From assembly GCF_003353175.1 (NCBI RefSeq), contig NZ_QHKS01000017.1, positions 368 through 64,367 on the forward strand: a DNA stretch of 64,000 nucleotides, in the 5' to 3' direction. Below, piece after piece: positions 46,880 through 56,020 of the stretch. The notes beneath the pieces were generated by a model, which did not search any database, was not told the origin of the DNA, and saw only the letters and a list, made by a program, of their open reading frames with translations. The stretch comes from Paraburkholderia lacunae. Lineage in GTDB: Bacteria > Pseudomonadota > Gammaproteobacteria > Burkholderiales > Burkholderiaceae. The translations under genes were made by a program, and so were the position numbers. Position 1 is the first letter of the stretch, and each line of letters starts with the position of its first letter.

Positions 46880-47656
46880 TCAGCCTGTGTCACCACCGGC
46901 TACCGGCAACACGGTGCCGGTGATATAGCGTGCCTCGTCCGAAGCGAGGAACAGAATCGGCGCGGCCTGCTCGTCGATGCTGCCGTAGCGCTTGAAGAAG
47001 GTCGATTCAGTGACCTGCTTCACCGCTTCGCCCATCCAGAGTTTTTCCTGCTCGCTATCGCCGGCAGAGTTACGCGGGACACGTCGAGCAGGCGCGTCAG
47101 TCCCGCCCGGCGCAGTGGCGACCACACGGATGTTGTGCTCTGCGTACTCCATCGCCAGCGACTGCGTAATCGCGTTGACACCGCCCTTGGCCGCCGAATA
47201 CGGTACGCGACGGATACCTCGAGTGGCATTCGAGGAGACGTTCACGATGGTTCCGCCTCCGCGCTTGAGCAGGTACGGCAAGACTGCATGGCAGGCGTAC
47301 AGCGTCGGCATCAGGGAGCGGCGAATTTCCGCATCGATCTGTGCAGGCTCGAACTCGGCAAAGGGACGCATGCGAATCGCGCCGCCGACGCCATTGATCA
47401 GAATGTCGATGCCACCAAACCTGTGCGCGGCAAAGGCCATCGCCGAGGCAGCGCCTTCATACATCTCGAGGTCGGCGACAAACCCTGCTGTGTCCGCGCC
47501 GTGCGCTTCGGCGGCAACCTCGGAGACGAAGTCGGCCCGGTCGACGAACAGCACCTTGCCGCCTTCGGCGGCTGCGCGAAGCGCGACCGCGCGACCGATG
47601 CCCTGCGCGGCGCCGGTGACCACCATGACCTTGCCGGCAAATCGTTGCGTGCTCAT
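46880..47656 (-). CDS. benD: cis-1,2-dihydroxycyclohexadiene carboxylate dehydrogenase
   Basis: A 258-residue SDR that oxidises the benzoate cis-diol to catechol with release of CO2, using NAD. Cofactor motif TGAAQGIG at residues 15-22, NGVGG strand, catalytic Ser in NVSSNATRG and Y-S-A-A-K. C-terminus ...GTVLPVAGGDTG is typical. The ATG overlaps the benC stop (ATGA). Last gene of catA-benABCD. Confidence 0.94.
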   Translation of the reverse strand: MSTQRFAGKVMVVTGAAQGIGRAVALRAAAEGGKVLFVDRADFVSEVAAEAHGADTAGFVADLEMYEGAASAMAFAAHRFGGIDILINGVGGAIRMRPFAEFEPAQIDAEIRRSLMPTLYACHAVLPYLLKRGGGTIVNVSSNATRGIRRVPYSAAKGGVNAITQSLAMEYAEHNIRVVATAPGGTDAPARRVPRNSAGDSEQEKLWMGEAVKQVTESTFFKRYGSIDEQAAPILFLASDEARYITGTVLPVAGGDTG

Positions 47657-48681
47657 GCGGTCCTCGGCGCTGCGTTGGGAGTGAACTTTTCGTAGTGGAA
47701 GCTGTTGGGCTTCACACCGTTGTCGTCGAAATGCTTACGCACTGCATCGACCATCGGCGGCGGCCCGCACAGATACACGTCCACGTCACCATCATTGACG
47801 GCCTCGGCCGGCATGTGCTGCGTCACCCAGCCCTTGCGGGGATGGGACGAATCCGTGTCGGCCACGACGGTGCTATAGGTGAAATTCGGCAACTTCGCCA
47901 CGTACGCGTCGATTGCTTCGACCTGCACGAGGTCGAGGTCTCGCGTTACGCCGTAGATCAGATGAACTTTTTGCTGCGAATTCGCACGAGCCAGCACTTC
48001 AAGCATCGACAGGAACGGCGCCAGGCCTGTGCCGCCAGCGAGGAACAGCAACGGCCGCTCAACAGGGCGCAGATAGAAGCTGCCGAGCGGTCCGGTCAGC
48101 TCCACCTTGTTGCCTGCCTGCGCGGATTCGAGCCAGGTGCTCATCACGCCACCGGAAATTTTCTTGATCAGAAAACTGATTTTCGATTCGCCCGGTGCCG
48201 ACGAAAAAGAATATGAACGGTGCTGGCCGCTCCCAGGAACATCAATGTTGACGTACTGGCCCGGCAGGAATACCGGCGCGGCTGCATCCACATCCACATC
48301 CAGTTCGAGCACGATGGCCGCATCGTTGTGCGATTCCACCTTCGATACGGTCGCGGCGAACTTGCTTTGCTCAGTCTTGCATGCAGTGGACGATGCCGGC
48401 ACCGCAATGACGCAATCGCTTTCTGGCACCATCTGGCAGGTGAGTACGAGACCGCCTTCCTTCTCATCCTCGCTCAGCGCATCTTCGATGTAATCGTCGC
48501 CCAGGTCGTAGCTTCCGCTCTCGGCTCGGCACTTGCAGGTACCGCATACGCCATCGGAGCAATCCATCGGCAGGTTGATCTTCGCGCGAAAGGCGGCATC
48601 GAGCACCTTTTCGCCCGCCTTGCATGTAACGAAGCGGGTCACGCCGTCTTCAAAATTCAGTGCAATGTTGTAGCTGGACAT
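47653..48681 (-). CDS. benC: Benzoate 1,2-dioxygenase electron-transfer component
   Basis: A 342-residue NADH:acceptor reductase. The N-terminal plant-type 2Fe-2S ferredoxin (residues 1-95) has CSDGVCGTC plus a later Cys in LTCQM; the FAD domain has RSYSFSS and the NAD domain LLFLAGGTGLAPFLSML. It supplies electrons to BenAB. ATG 48681 with AGGAGG upstream. It overlaps benD by 4 bases and follows benB by about 40 bases. Confidence 0.95.
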   Translation of the reverse strand: MSSYNIALNFEDGVTRFVTCKAGEKVLDAAFRAKINLPMDCSDGVCGTCKCRAESGSYDLGDDYIEDALSEDEKEGGLVLTCQMVPESDCVIAVPASSTACKTEQSKFAATVSKVESHNDAAIVLELDVDVDAAAPVFLPGQYVNIDVPGSGQHRSYSFSSAPGESKISFLIKKISGGVMSTWLESAQAGNKVELTGPLGSFYLRPVERPLLFLAGGTGLAPFLSMLEVLARANSQQKVHLIYGVTRDLDLVQVEAIDAYVAKLPNFTYSTVVADTDSSHPRKGWVTQHMPAEAVNDGDVDVYLCGPPPMVDAVRKHFDDNGVKPNSFHYEKFTPNAAPRTA

Positions 48682-48720
48682 CTTGCCTCCTGTACTTCTC
48701 ATTTCCGCAGGTGTTTGCTC

Positions 48721-49209
48721 TCAAACGTGATAGATGTCGAGCACCTGGCGGATGTAGTCGTCCTTAAGCACAATTCGCTTGCAGGAAATCAACAGTTCAT
48801 CGTTGACCTTTCGCAGAGTCACGAACATCGTGCCGAAAAACTGGTCGGTGGTTTTGTAACGGTGGCTGAGCGTGTTGAAGTTGTAGCGCACGTCCACTTC
48901 GTTCTCGCGCTCGGCCAGCACTTCCACATTGGTGACGTTGTGACTGGTTCGCGGTTCAGGCATCGAGGCACTACTGCGTTCGGTCTTGATGCGGAACACA
49001 CGGTCTTCCAGGCCGCCACGGTCCGGGTAATACATCAGCGAAATCTGACTCTCGTGGTCGTCGGTGAGCTGGTCGTCGTCATCCCACGCCGGCATCCAGT
49101 AAGTGACGTCCCCGGTATAGCATGCAAGCCAGTCGTCCCATTGACGGTCGTCGAGCAGGCGCGCTTCGCGGAACAGCATGGCGCAAATTTTCTGGTAATC
49201 GAAGCTCAT
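48721..49209 (-). CDS. benB: Benzoate 1,2-dioxygenase small (beta) subunit
   Basis: A 162-residue ring-hydroxylating dioxygenase beta subunit, family length. Typical parts: FREARLLDDRQWDDWLACY, YWMPAWDDDD, and FNTLSHRYKTTDQFFGTMFV toward the end. It forms the alpha3beta3 oxygenase with BenA. Start overlaps the benA stop (49206-49209, ATGA). Confidence 0.95.
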   Translation of the reverse strand: MSFDYQKICAMLFREARLLDDRQWDDWLACYTGDVTYWMPAWDDDDQLTDDHESQISLMYYPDRGGLEDRVFRIKTERSSASMPEPRTSHNVTNVEVLAERENEVDVRYNFNTLSHRYKTTDQFFGTMFVTLRKVNDELLISCKRIVLKDDYIRQVLDIYHV

Positions 49210-50564
49210 GCCAGGGCCTCCCCTTGTTCCTTTTTGAGTGCGTCGCGCATCCGGTGCACCCAGTATTCGTGCTGACACACAAACAGGCCTTCGTCTTCGC
49301 TGCGCTCGCCTGAGATGCGCGGCTTCAGTCCCATGCTTTTCGCGTTTGCGTCGGGACCTTCGACCCACAACGGCGCCCCGCGCGACAGGTCGTTCCACAA
49401 GGCAGTGGTACCGGCATAGCCAGCCTGGCAGGCGCGAAACTCTTCGAGGTCGTCTGCGGTGCCCATACCCGAGACGTTAAAGAAGTCTTCGTACTGGCGG
49501 ATGCGGGTAGCCCGGTCGGCTGCGCTCTCGCCCTTCGGAGCGAAACAGAAGATGCTGACTTCGGTCTTGTCCACGCTGATTGGACGTACGACGCGAATCT
49601 GGGTGCTGAACTGGTCCATCAGGAACACGTTCGGATACAGACAGAGATTCCGGGTCTGGTTGACGATGAAGTCCGCCCTCACGTCTCCAACGCGCGCCTT
49701 GATTTCGTCGCGGTATTGATAGACCGGCCGCACTTCCGGGTTCATCGTCTTGGTCCACAGCAGGATGTGGCCGTGGTCGAACCCGTACACGCCGGCTACC
49801 GACTTGCTCCAGCTGTTCGCATCCACGGCCTTGGTGCCCTCGACCTTGCGCCGGTCCATCGTCGCGGCGTAGTTCCAGTGCACGGTGCTGACGTGGTAGC
49901 CGTCGCAGCCGTTCTCCATCTGCATCTTCCAGTTACCGTCGTAGATATACGATGAATTGCCGCGTAACACTTCCAGCCCGTCCGGGGCCTGGTCAACGAT
50001 CTGGTCGATGATGACCCTGGTCTCGCCGAGGTGGTCCTCCAGCGGAATCGCGTCCGCGTTGAGGCTGCCGAACAGGAAGCCGCGATAGCTCTGGAAGCGA
50101 GCGACTTTCTTCAGGTCGTGCGAGCCGTTGGTATTGAATTGCACCGGGTATTCGGTGGTCTTCACATCTTTGACTTTCAGCAGCTTGCCGGTGTTGGCGA
50201 AGCTCCAGCCGTGGAAAGGACAGGTGAAGGTGCCTTTGTTGCCGTGTTTTTTACGGCACAGCATCGCGCCCTTGTGCGCGCAGGCGTTGATGACCGCGTG
50301 CAGTTCACCGCTCTTGTCGCGAGTTACCACTACAGGCTGGCGGCCAATCCAGGTGGTGTAGTAGTCGTTGTTGTTGGGAATCTGGCTTTCATGCGCGAGA
50401 TATACCCAGTTGCTCTCGAAAATGTGCTTCATCTCGAGCTCGAACAAATCGGCGTTCGTGAAGATGTCGCGGCGGCAACGGAATACACCGTTTTGCCTGT
50501 CGTCCTGAACGGCGGTGTGCAGCAGTCCATCCAGCTGCTTGGCTTTGTCGATAATGGCAGACAT
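49206..50564 (-). CDS. benA: Benzoate 1,2-dioxygenase large (alpha) subunit
   Basis: A 452-residue Rieske oxygenase that cis-dihydroxylates benzoate. The Rieske ligands are C-A-H and C-P-F-H in ACAHKGAMLC...FTCPFHGWSF (about residues 93-120); mononuclear iron ligands are in NGCDGYHVSTVHW. GGGAGAG precedes the ATG. It follows catA by about 110 bases in the same direction, giving the order catA-benABCD. Confidence 0.95.
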   Translation of the reverse strand: MSAIIDKAKQLDGLLHTAVQDDRQNGVFRCRRDIFTNADLFELEMKHIFESNWVYLAHESQIPNNNDYYTTWIGRQPVVVTRDKSGELHAVINACAHKGAMLCRKKHGNKGTFTCPFHGWSFANTGKLLKVKDVKTTEYPVQFNTNGSHDLKKVARFQSYRGFLFGSLNADAIPLEDHLGETRVIIDQIVDQAPDGLEVLRGNSSYIYDGNWKMQMENGCDGYHVSTVHWNYAATMDRRKVEGTKAVDANSWSKSVAGVYGFDHGHILLWTKTMNPEVRPVYQYRDEIKARVGDVRADFIVNQTRNLCLYPNVFLMDQFSTQIRVVRPISVDKTEVSIFCFAPKGESAADRATRIRQYEDFFNVSGMGTADDLEEFRACQAGYAGTTALWNDLSRGAPLWVEGPDANAKSMGLKPRISGERSEDEGLFVCQHEYWVHRMRDALKKEQGEALA

Positions 50565-50677
50565 GTGTGCTCTCCCTACGCGTGCTCCAGGGTATGGAGC
50601 ACACGCATCGGTGTCGAAAGATTCTTGCGGAGAATTGAGCGGCAGCAGCGGTACGACGTAGCAGCCGCGTTGAGCGG

Positions 50678-51613
50678 TTACGCCGTGGCAGACGCACGCA
50701 GACGATGGACGACCTGGTTATCCTTGCCCTGAACCAGCGGAGTCAACTCGATGTTGAACTCGATTTCCTTGTACGCGTCAGCTTTCATGCCCAGCGCAGT
50801 GCCGCCGGTCCTTTCGACCACATGGGGAATCAAATCCTCGCGGGTGGCGTAGGCAAAGTCGTCCCAAATCAACGGGTCGCCCTCGATGTTGATTTGCGTC
50901 GTCAGCTTGCGGTACTTGTCCGTGGTGACGAAGAAGTGCACATGCGCCGGGCGGTTGCCATGGCGGGCAAGCGCGTCTAACAGTTGCTGGGTCGCGCCGC
51001 CTGGCGGGCAGCCGTAGCCGACCGGCATGAGAGTACGGAACTCGTATTTGCCGTCGACACCAGTGCTGAGCGCACCGCGCAGATTGAACTCGCTCTGCGC
51101 GCCGGTCGGGTCGAAGTGCGAATAGAAGCCTTTCGAGTTGGCGTGCCAGCATTCGACCACCGCTCCTGCAACGGGCTTGCCGTCCGGGCCGGTTACGGTG
51201 CCGCGAATAACCAGCGGGCCCGCATCCTGGTCTGCGTTGATGTCAATCTTCGATACGCCATCGCGCACGGGCGCACCGGCGACATACAGTGGGCCTTCAA
51301 TGGTACGCGGCGTGCCGCCGGTAATTTCGGCCGCTTTATCCGCTGCGTCCATGCGAATGTCGAGATACTTTTCCAGACCGAGGCCAGCGGCAAGCAGCGC
51401 AGCTTCGCCGTCCTGGCCGAGCTTGTTGAAGTAGTGAACGCCGGTCCAGATTTCGTCGGGCGTCATGTCAAGGTCGTCAATGGCCTTGAACAGGTCGCTC
51501 AGCAGGCGGCCGACAACCTGCTTTGCGCGCGCATTGCCGTCCTGACTTCCGAGGTTAGCGGCGGCCTTCAGCAGGTCCTGCACTTCTTTCGTATCGAACA
51601 CTTTGACGCTCAT
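50678..51613 (-). CDS. catA: Catechol 1,2-dioxygenase
   Basis: A 311-residue intradiol dioxygenase that opens catechol to cis,cis-muconate. N-terminal helical linker (residues 1-100) and the iron-binding beta sandwich; the ligands are Tyr in EGPLYVAGAP, Tyr in LMPVGYGCP and both His in RPAHVHFFV. AGGAG precedes ATG 51613. It heads the operon with benABCD and is divergent from catR. Confidence 0.95.
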   Translation of the reverse strand: MSVKVFDTKEVQDLLKAAANLGSQDGNARAKQVVGRLLSDLFKAIDDLDMTPDEIWTGVHYFNKLGQDGEAALLAAGLGLEKYLDIRMDAADKAAEITGGTPRTIEGPLYVAGAPVRDGVSKIDINADQDAGPLVIRGTVTGPDGKPVAGAVVECWHANSKGFYSHFDPTGAQSEFNLRGALSTGVDGKYEFRTLMPVGYGCPPGGATQQLLDALARHGNRPAHVHFFVTTDKYRKLTTQINIEGDPLIWDDFAYATREDLIPHVVERTGGTALGMKADAYKEIEFNIELTPLVQGKDNQVVHRLRASATA

Positions 51614-51786
51614 GTCTGCTCCTGAATCTCTATTTTCTATGGGGTAAACCCTTGGTTTAGCGCCCGCTTGAATATGCCCGAGAGGTATAATGGGTGCTGA
51701 AACAGAGTGTGAATGCAGAATAATGGACGCAGGAATGCCTCGTCCAACACTGATTTAGTATCGATCCATATCCACGAGGTATTGAA
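51614..51786. promoter_or_regulatory. catA/catR divergent promoter region
   Basis: A 173-base gap with a perfect inverted repeat TAAACC-N3-GGTTTA at 51645-51659, 32 bases before the catA start, and a consensus-like TATAAT at 51686-51691 on the plus strand without a good -35 at the right distance. The ATAC-N7-GTAT core of BenM/CatM sites was not found. The inverted repeat is a candidate CatR site; its spacing is not the T-N11-A norm. Confidence 0.35.
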
Positions 51787-52710
51787 ATGGAACTGCGGCA
51801 TCTTCGCTATTTCGTCGCCGTAGCCGAGGAACGCAATTTCACGCGCGCGGCACAGCGACTGAACATGGCCCAACCGCCTTTGAGCCGTCAGATACAGCAG
51901 CTTGAAGAGATTCTTGAGGTGCAGCTATTCCAGCGCGACTCGCGCCCGTTGAAGCTCACCGAGACGGGTAAGTTCTTCTATGCTCATGCCGTCCAGTTGC
52001 TGGCCCAAACGTCCGAACTCGAATCGATGACGCGGCGCGTGGGCAACATTGAGCGCAGCCTCTCTGTCGGTTTCGTGGGCTCGACGTTGTACGGAATGCT
52101 GCCCAAAATCATCCGTCGCTTCCGCGACGAGAACACTACAGTCGAACTCAGCCTCCACGAGATGTCGACGATGGACCAGATTCGAGCGCTGAAGGACGGT
52201 CAGATTGATGTCGGGTTCGGCCGTATCCGGCACGAGGACGCAAACATCCGCCGGGTGATTCTCCGCGAGGAGAAGATGATCGTTGCCCTCCCTGAGGGGC
52301 ATCCACTCTCACTAGCCAAGCCCGTCCTCGCTCTTAGCGACCTGGTCAACGAGACCCTGATTATTTTCCCTAAGGCGCCGCGCCCCAGTTATGCAGACCA
52401 GGTGCTGTCGGCATTCGAAGACCGTGCTATCAAGCCTCGCCGGATCTATGAAGTACGGGAGTTGCAGATTGCGCTAGGCCTCGTAGCAGCGGGAGAAGGA
52501 ATTTCTGTCGTTCCGAGCAGTGTGTACGGCCTGAAGCGGGACGATGTGAGTTACAGGGAACTGGACGACCCCACGCTGGTTTCGCCAATCATCATGAGCA
52601 TGCGTGCGCTCGACGAGTCGCGGGACATTCGGGAAATGCTTGAACTCATCTATCGGCTGTATGAGGAGGAAAGGATACCCTATACACCTCGTAACGATTT
52701 GGGGCGGTGA
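51787..52710 (+). CDS. catR: LysR-family regulator of catechol/benzoate genes
   Basis: A 307-residue CatR/BenM-like LysR protein. Residues 1-60 are MELRHLRYFVAVAEERNFTRAAQRLNMAQPPLSRQIQQLEE (key F-T-R-A-A, A-Q-P-P-L-S-R-Q-I), typical of the subgroup that senses cis,cis-muconate and/or benzoate. GAGGT lies 7 bases before ATG. It is divergent from catA-benABCD and followed by catB and catC, thus positioned to control both arms. CatR or BenM cannot be told apart by eye. Confidence 0.9.
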   Translation: MELRHLRYFVAVAEERNFTRAAQRLNMAQPPLSRQIQQLEEILEVQLFQRDSRPLKLTETGKFFYAHAVQLLAQTSELESMTRRVGNIERSLSVGFVGSTLYGMLPKIIRRFRDENTTVELSLHEMSTMDQIRALKDGQIDVGFGRIRHEDANIRRVILREEKMIVALPEGHPLSLAKPVLALSDLVNETLIIFPKAPRPSYADQVLSAFEDRAIKPRRIYEVRELQIALGLVAAGEGISVVPSSVYGLKRDDVSYRELDDPTLVSPIIMSMRALDESRDIREMLELIYRLYEEERIPYTPRNDLGR

Positions 52711-52816
52711 TACCCTGCCATACTCCGGGGGTATGGCACCAGACGTCGACGGTGTTGGACAGCGGGTTATTGGGCGCGCAATACTTCAGCAACCCCTCCA
52801 CTCTAACATTCCAGGT

Positions 52817-53944
52817 ATGAACGCCCAAATCACCTCCGTCGAAGCGATTCTGGTTGACCTCCCAACCATTCGCGCGCATCAGCTAGCCATGGCGACGATG
52901 CAGCAACAAACCCTGGTCATCGTCCGTCTGCGCTCCAGCGATGGCATCGAGGGGCTTGGCGAAGCGACTACGATTGGCGGTCTGTCGTACGGCGACGAGA
53001 GCCCCGAAGGCATCAAGCTGACCATCGACACTTATCTTGCACCTGCTATTGTTGGGCAAGACGCGACCAACATCAACGACGCAATGCTCAAGCTGAACAA
53101 GGTTGCTCGAGGAAACCGGTTCGCCAAGTGCGCAATTGAAACGGCTTTGCTGGACGCTCAGGGCAAGCGCCTGGGCGTTCCCGTTTCAACGCTTCTTGGC
53201 GGCGCTGTCCGCAAGACGCTTCCGGTCCTGTGGACGCTCGCAAGTGGCGATACCCAACGCGACATCGATGAAGCAGAAACCCTGCTCGCCGAACGTCGCC
53301 ACAATACTTTCAAGCTGAAGATTGGCCGGCGCAGCGTTCGTGATGACGTAGCGCACGTATCGATAATCAAAGCCGCGCTCGGCGACCGTGCCAAAGTCAC
53401 CGTAGACGTGAATCAGGCCTGGAACGAGGTTGACGCAGCGCTGGGAATCGAAGCGCTTGAAGCTGCTGGCATTGACCTCATCGAGCAACCCACTCCGCGA
53501 GAGCAGCGCGGAGCACTCGCCAGACTTGCATCGCGTTTCATCGTACCCATCATGGCCGACGAAGCAGTGACGGGGCCGGAGGATGCCCTCGACCTCGTAC
53601 GCGGTGCATGTGCAGACGTCTTTGCTTTGAAGATTGCGAAGTCCGGCGGAATCTACGGAATGATGCGTACAGCCGCCATTGCGGATGCAGCCGGAGTGTC
53701 CCTGTATGGCGGCACGATGCTTGAGGGCAGCATTGGGTCAATTGCATCGGCACACGGATTCGCCGCTCTCCCACAACTTGCCTGGGGTACCGAGTTGTTC
53801 GGACCGCTCCTGTTGAAAGACGACATCGTCACTGCGCGCCCCCAGTATCGGGACTTCGACCTTCATTTACCTGAAGGGCCCGGTCTGGGCCTGCATATCG
53901 ATGAAGAGAAGCTCGCTTTCTATCGTCGCGACAAAAATAGCTGA
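52817..53944 (+). CDS. catB: Muconate cycloisomerase
   Basis: A 375-residue enolase-superfamily enzyme turning cis,cis-muconate into (+)-muconolactone. Catalytic features: K-x-K in FKLKIGRR, metal ligands in VDVNQAW, IEQPT and ADEAV, and the second Lys in LKIAKSGG. I place the start at 52817 (MNAQITSVEAILVDLPTIR), the usual family N-terminus; the ribosome site is weak. It lies 106 bases after catR. Confidence 0.93.
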   Translation: MNAQITSVEAILVDLPTIRAHQLAMATMQQQTLVIVRLRSSDGIEGLGEATTIGGLSYGDESPEGIKLTIDTYLAPAIVGQDATNINDAMLKLNKVARGNRFAKCAIETALLDAQGKRLGVPVSTLLGGAVRKTLPVLWTLASGDTQRDIDEAETLLAERRHNTFKLKIGRRSVRDDVAHVSIIKAALGDRAKVTVDVNQAWNEVDAALGIEALEAAGIDLIEQPTPREQRGALARLASRFIVPIMADEAVTGPEDALDLVRGACADVFALKIAKSGGIYGMMRTAAIADAAGVSLYGGTMLEGSIGSIASAHGFAALPQLAWGTELFGPLLLKDDIVTARPQYRDFDLHLPEGPGLGLHIDEEKLAFYRRDKNS

Positions 53945-54039
53945 GCGCACAGTCAATCCAGCACCAGGCACATCGAACCATTCCAACTATTGTGCTGGCG
54001 GACCCGAGAGACCCCCCTACTTTTTTGAATGAGAAACAC

Positions 54040-54318
54040 ATGCTCTATCTCGTAAGAATGGATGTACACCTGCCACACGATATGCCGGCGGCTCACGCTG
54101 ACGAAATCAAGGCACGAGAAAAGGCGTACTCACAAGAGCTCCAGCGCCAAGGCAAGTGGCAGCAGCTACATCGCGTTGTCGGTGAGTATGCGAACTACAG
54201 CGTCTTCGACGTCGACTCGCACGACGAACTGCACACCCTCCTCTCAGGTCTGCCACTGTTTCCGTATATGACGATGAAGGTGACCGCGCTCGCGCGTCAC
54301 CCGTCGTCCATCCGCTGA
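54040..54318 (+). CDS. catC: Muconolactone delta-isomerase
   Basis: A 92-residue small isomerase making 3-oxoadipate enol-lactone. The chain MLYLVRMDVHLPHDMP, RVVGEYANYSVFDVDSHDELH and LPLFPYMTMKVTALARHPS matches the family over its length. It follows catB after 95 bases and ends the catRBC transcript. The next enzyme (pcaD) is not in the window. Confidence 0.94.
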   Translation: MLYLVRMDVHLPHDMPAAHADEIKAREKAYSQELQRQGKWQQLHRVVGEYANYSVFDVDSHDELHTLLSGLPLFPYMTMKVTALARHPSSIR

Positions 54319-54646
54319 AGCCGCAACGGATGCCATGAATCGCGACACCGATGGTGCTTTAGTGTCTACCGTTCCCAAAGGGAACTGGTCCGTGTCGGCA
54401 GTAACCACCGAGCTGCTTGCCGTCAAGCATCTCCTATGCGGGGACGCGTGCGATATTTTTTCAGGCGGCACGCACCCCGCATATTGGCAATGAGGTCGTC
54501 GCATGTTGAGTCTGGTCGATTTCGATGGGTGCGGCGCAAAAATCACGGCAACGGAAATGCATAGCTGGAATTGTTTCCTGTCGTTCCTGATCGAAAACAC
54601 TGCAAAGCATCGTCGCCGGATGTCATCGGGACGCACATACGAGCGA
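54319..54646. other. Intergenic region after catC
   Basis: No recognised gene. A 52-codon plus-strand frame (54335-54493, starting MNRDTDGALVSTVPKGNWSV) is open with a weak ACGGA upstream, but has no known family. No intrinsic terminator is clear after catC. Confidence 0.35.
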
Positions 54647-54928
54647 CTATTTCGAACAGATCGTGACAGCCTGAACAAATGCGTCCTGTTGCGCCGGTTT
54701 TTGGAAAAACGCCTCAAGGTTCAGATGCTCCTCCTTGGCGATTTGCTGCAGGCACAGCGTATTGTTTGCACCAATGCTCGACGGCGCGTAGATCACCGCC
54801 GCAGCAAACAATCCGAGCGCCGTTACCGCAATTGCACAACCGACTACCCATCGCCTCACTTCTTCGGAGTGCCGACCGAGGCGTGCGTTCTGACGCGCTG
54901 TCGCAGGCGAAATCATGCTCTTTTCCAT
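54647..54928 (-). CDS. Small membrane protein of unknown function
   Basis: A 93-residue protein starting MEKSMISPATARQNARLGRH, with one clear membrane helix (RWVVGCAIAVTALGLFAAAVIYAP, about 30-53) and a soluble C-terminal tail with two Cys (NTLCLQQIAKEEH..., ending AVTICSK). GAGGA lies 4 bases before the ATG. The opposite strand is also open but codes an arginine-rich, unstructured product. Family not known. Confidence 0.55.
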   Translation of the reverse strand: MEKSMISPATARQNARLGRHSEEVRRWVVGCAIAVTALGLFAAAVIYAPSSIGANNTLCLQQIAKEEHLNLEAFFQKPAQQDAFVQAVTICSK

Positions 54929-54994
54929 GACATCCTCATTTTTGATTAGCAAGACAATCATCTGGTGCGCACACGATGCATTTGTCGCCTGTGC

Positions 54995-55411
54995 TCAGGC
55001 GAGCGCCTTCCGGACCCCATGCATACTGGAGACGGCTGTCTCGAATAGTTCCGGCCCGATCTTCGCACGCAACGTTCTTGCAATCTCCGAACTCGCAGCG
55101 TTAATAGGCCTATCAAGCGCTTTTGCCGCGTCCGTCGGAAAGATTCCCCATTCCCTAGCATCCGATTCGCCCTGCTGCCGCTCAATCAGACCCTTACCGG
55201 CGAGATTGTCAATGAGGCGGGTCGCGGTTGGCCGCGCAATACCTAACACATCGGCGACATCACTGGCCAGGCATCCAGGCGAAGCTAGCACGACCCTCAG
55301 CACGAATCCCTGAGCAGGCGTCATGCCGAACCTGGCGTAGACGGCTGCCCACTCCCGCTCGGCCAGGCGAGCGAGGGCCACTGAATTGAAATACAGACAA
55401 TGATCGAACAT
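54995..55411 (-). CDS. MarR-family transcriptional regulator
   Basis: A 138-residue winged-helix regulator. Core: FGMTPAQGFVLRVVLASPGCLASDVADVLGIARPTATRLIDNLAGKGLIERQQGESDAREWGIF (key P-T-A-T-R-L-I-D-N-L, K-G-L-I-E-R, D-A-R). Start probably ATG 55411; another ATG at 55450 adds a hydrophobic non-family stretch. No strong ribosome site. Upstream lies a broken dioxygenase fragment, so its original target may be lost. Confidence 0.8.
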   Translation of the reverse strand: MFDHCLYFNSVALARLAEREWAAVYARFGMTPAQGFVLRVVLASPGCLASDVADVLGIARPTATRLIDNLAGKGLIERQQGESDAREWGIFPTDAAKALDRPINAASSEIARTLRAKIGPELFETAVSSMHGVRKALA

Positions 55412-55525
55412 GTTGTCATTTAAACCCACTATAGTTAGCAAGACAACCATATTTTAACGCGCGACAGGCACATGCAATAACTTCGCCGTTACAAACTCTC
55501 GCATCAGGCCACTGCGGCCACCACT

Positions 55526-56020
55526 TCACGCCGTGGCGTAATGCGCCGATGCCGGCGCCACCGACAGGTTCTTCGGATCGAACACCCGCTGCACCCAGCG
55601 ATGAGCACGGCCGTTGTCGTCGTCTTCCGGAATAAAGCGGTCGCGCGAATGCAACGTGAAAGTGTTGTTGATCAGCACCAGCCTCCCCGGCGTCACCTGC
55701 ACACCAAACGACACCTGCCGGATCGCCTGATACAGATCGTCCAGTGCTAGCTTTGCCCGCGTATTTGCGGCAAGCATCATGCCGGGATAAAACGGCACCG
55801 TCACCCGGGGAGACTCCACCGGTCCGGACAGCACCACGCTGAGATCGGTGTTGTCGCGAGGCGTGGGCGTCGCGCCAGCGATACGCAACACGGATGATGT
55901 GGAGCCCCGTCCGTACAGATACTCGATGTCTTCGTCTGACAGCAAAGCGAGTGCGCGCCGCGCGTCGGCAAGCCGGGGATGCAGGCCACCGCCGGCAACG
56001 TCGTAGCCCGACTGCAGACG
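55526..56020 (-). pseudogene. TauD/TfdA-like Fe(II)/2-oxoglutarate dioxygenase, C-terminal fragment
   Basis: The frame reads GYDVAGGGLHPRLADARRAL, then LSDEDIEYLYG and, near the end, LVLINNTFTLHSRDRF with the distal iron-binding His and RAHRWVQRVFDP with the 2-oxoglutarate Arg. This is the C-terminal half of a clavaminate-synthase/TauD-like enzyme. The N-terminal half with the H-x-D motif is absent; an in-frame TGA stands just before at about 56020. A gene remnant. Confidence 0.7.
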
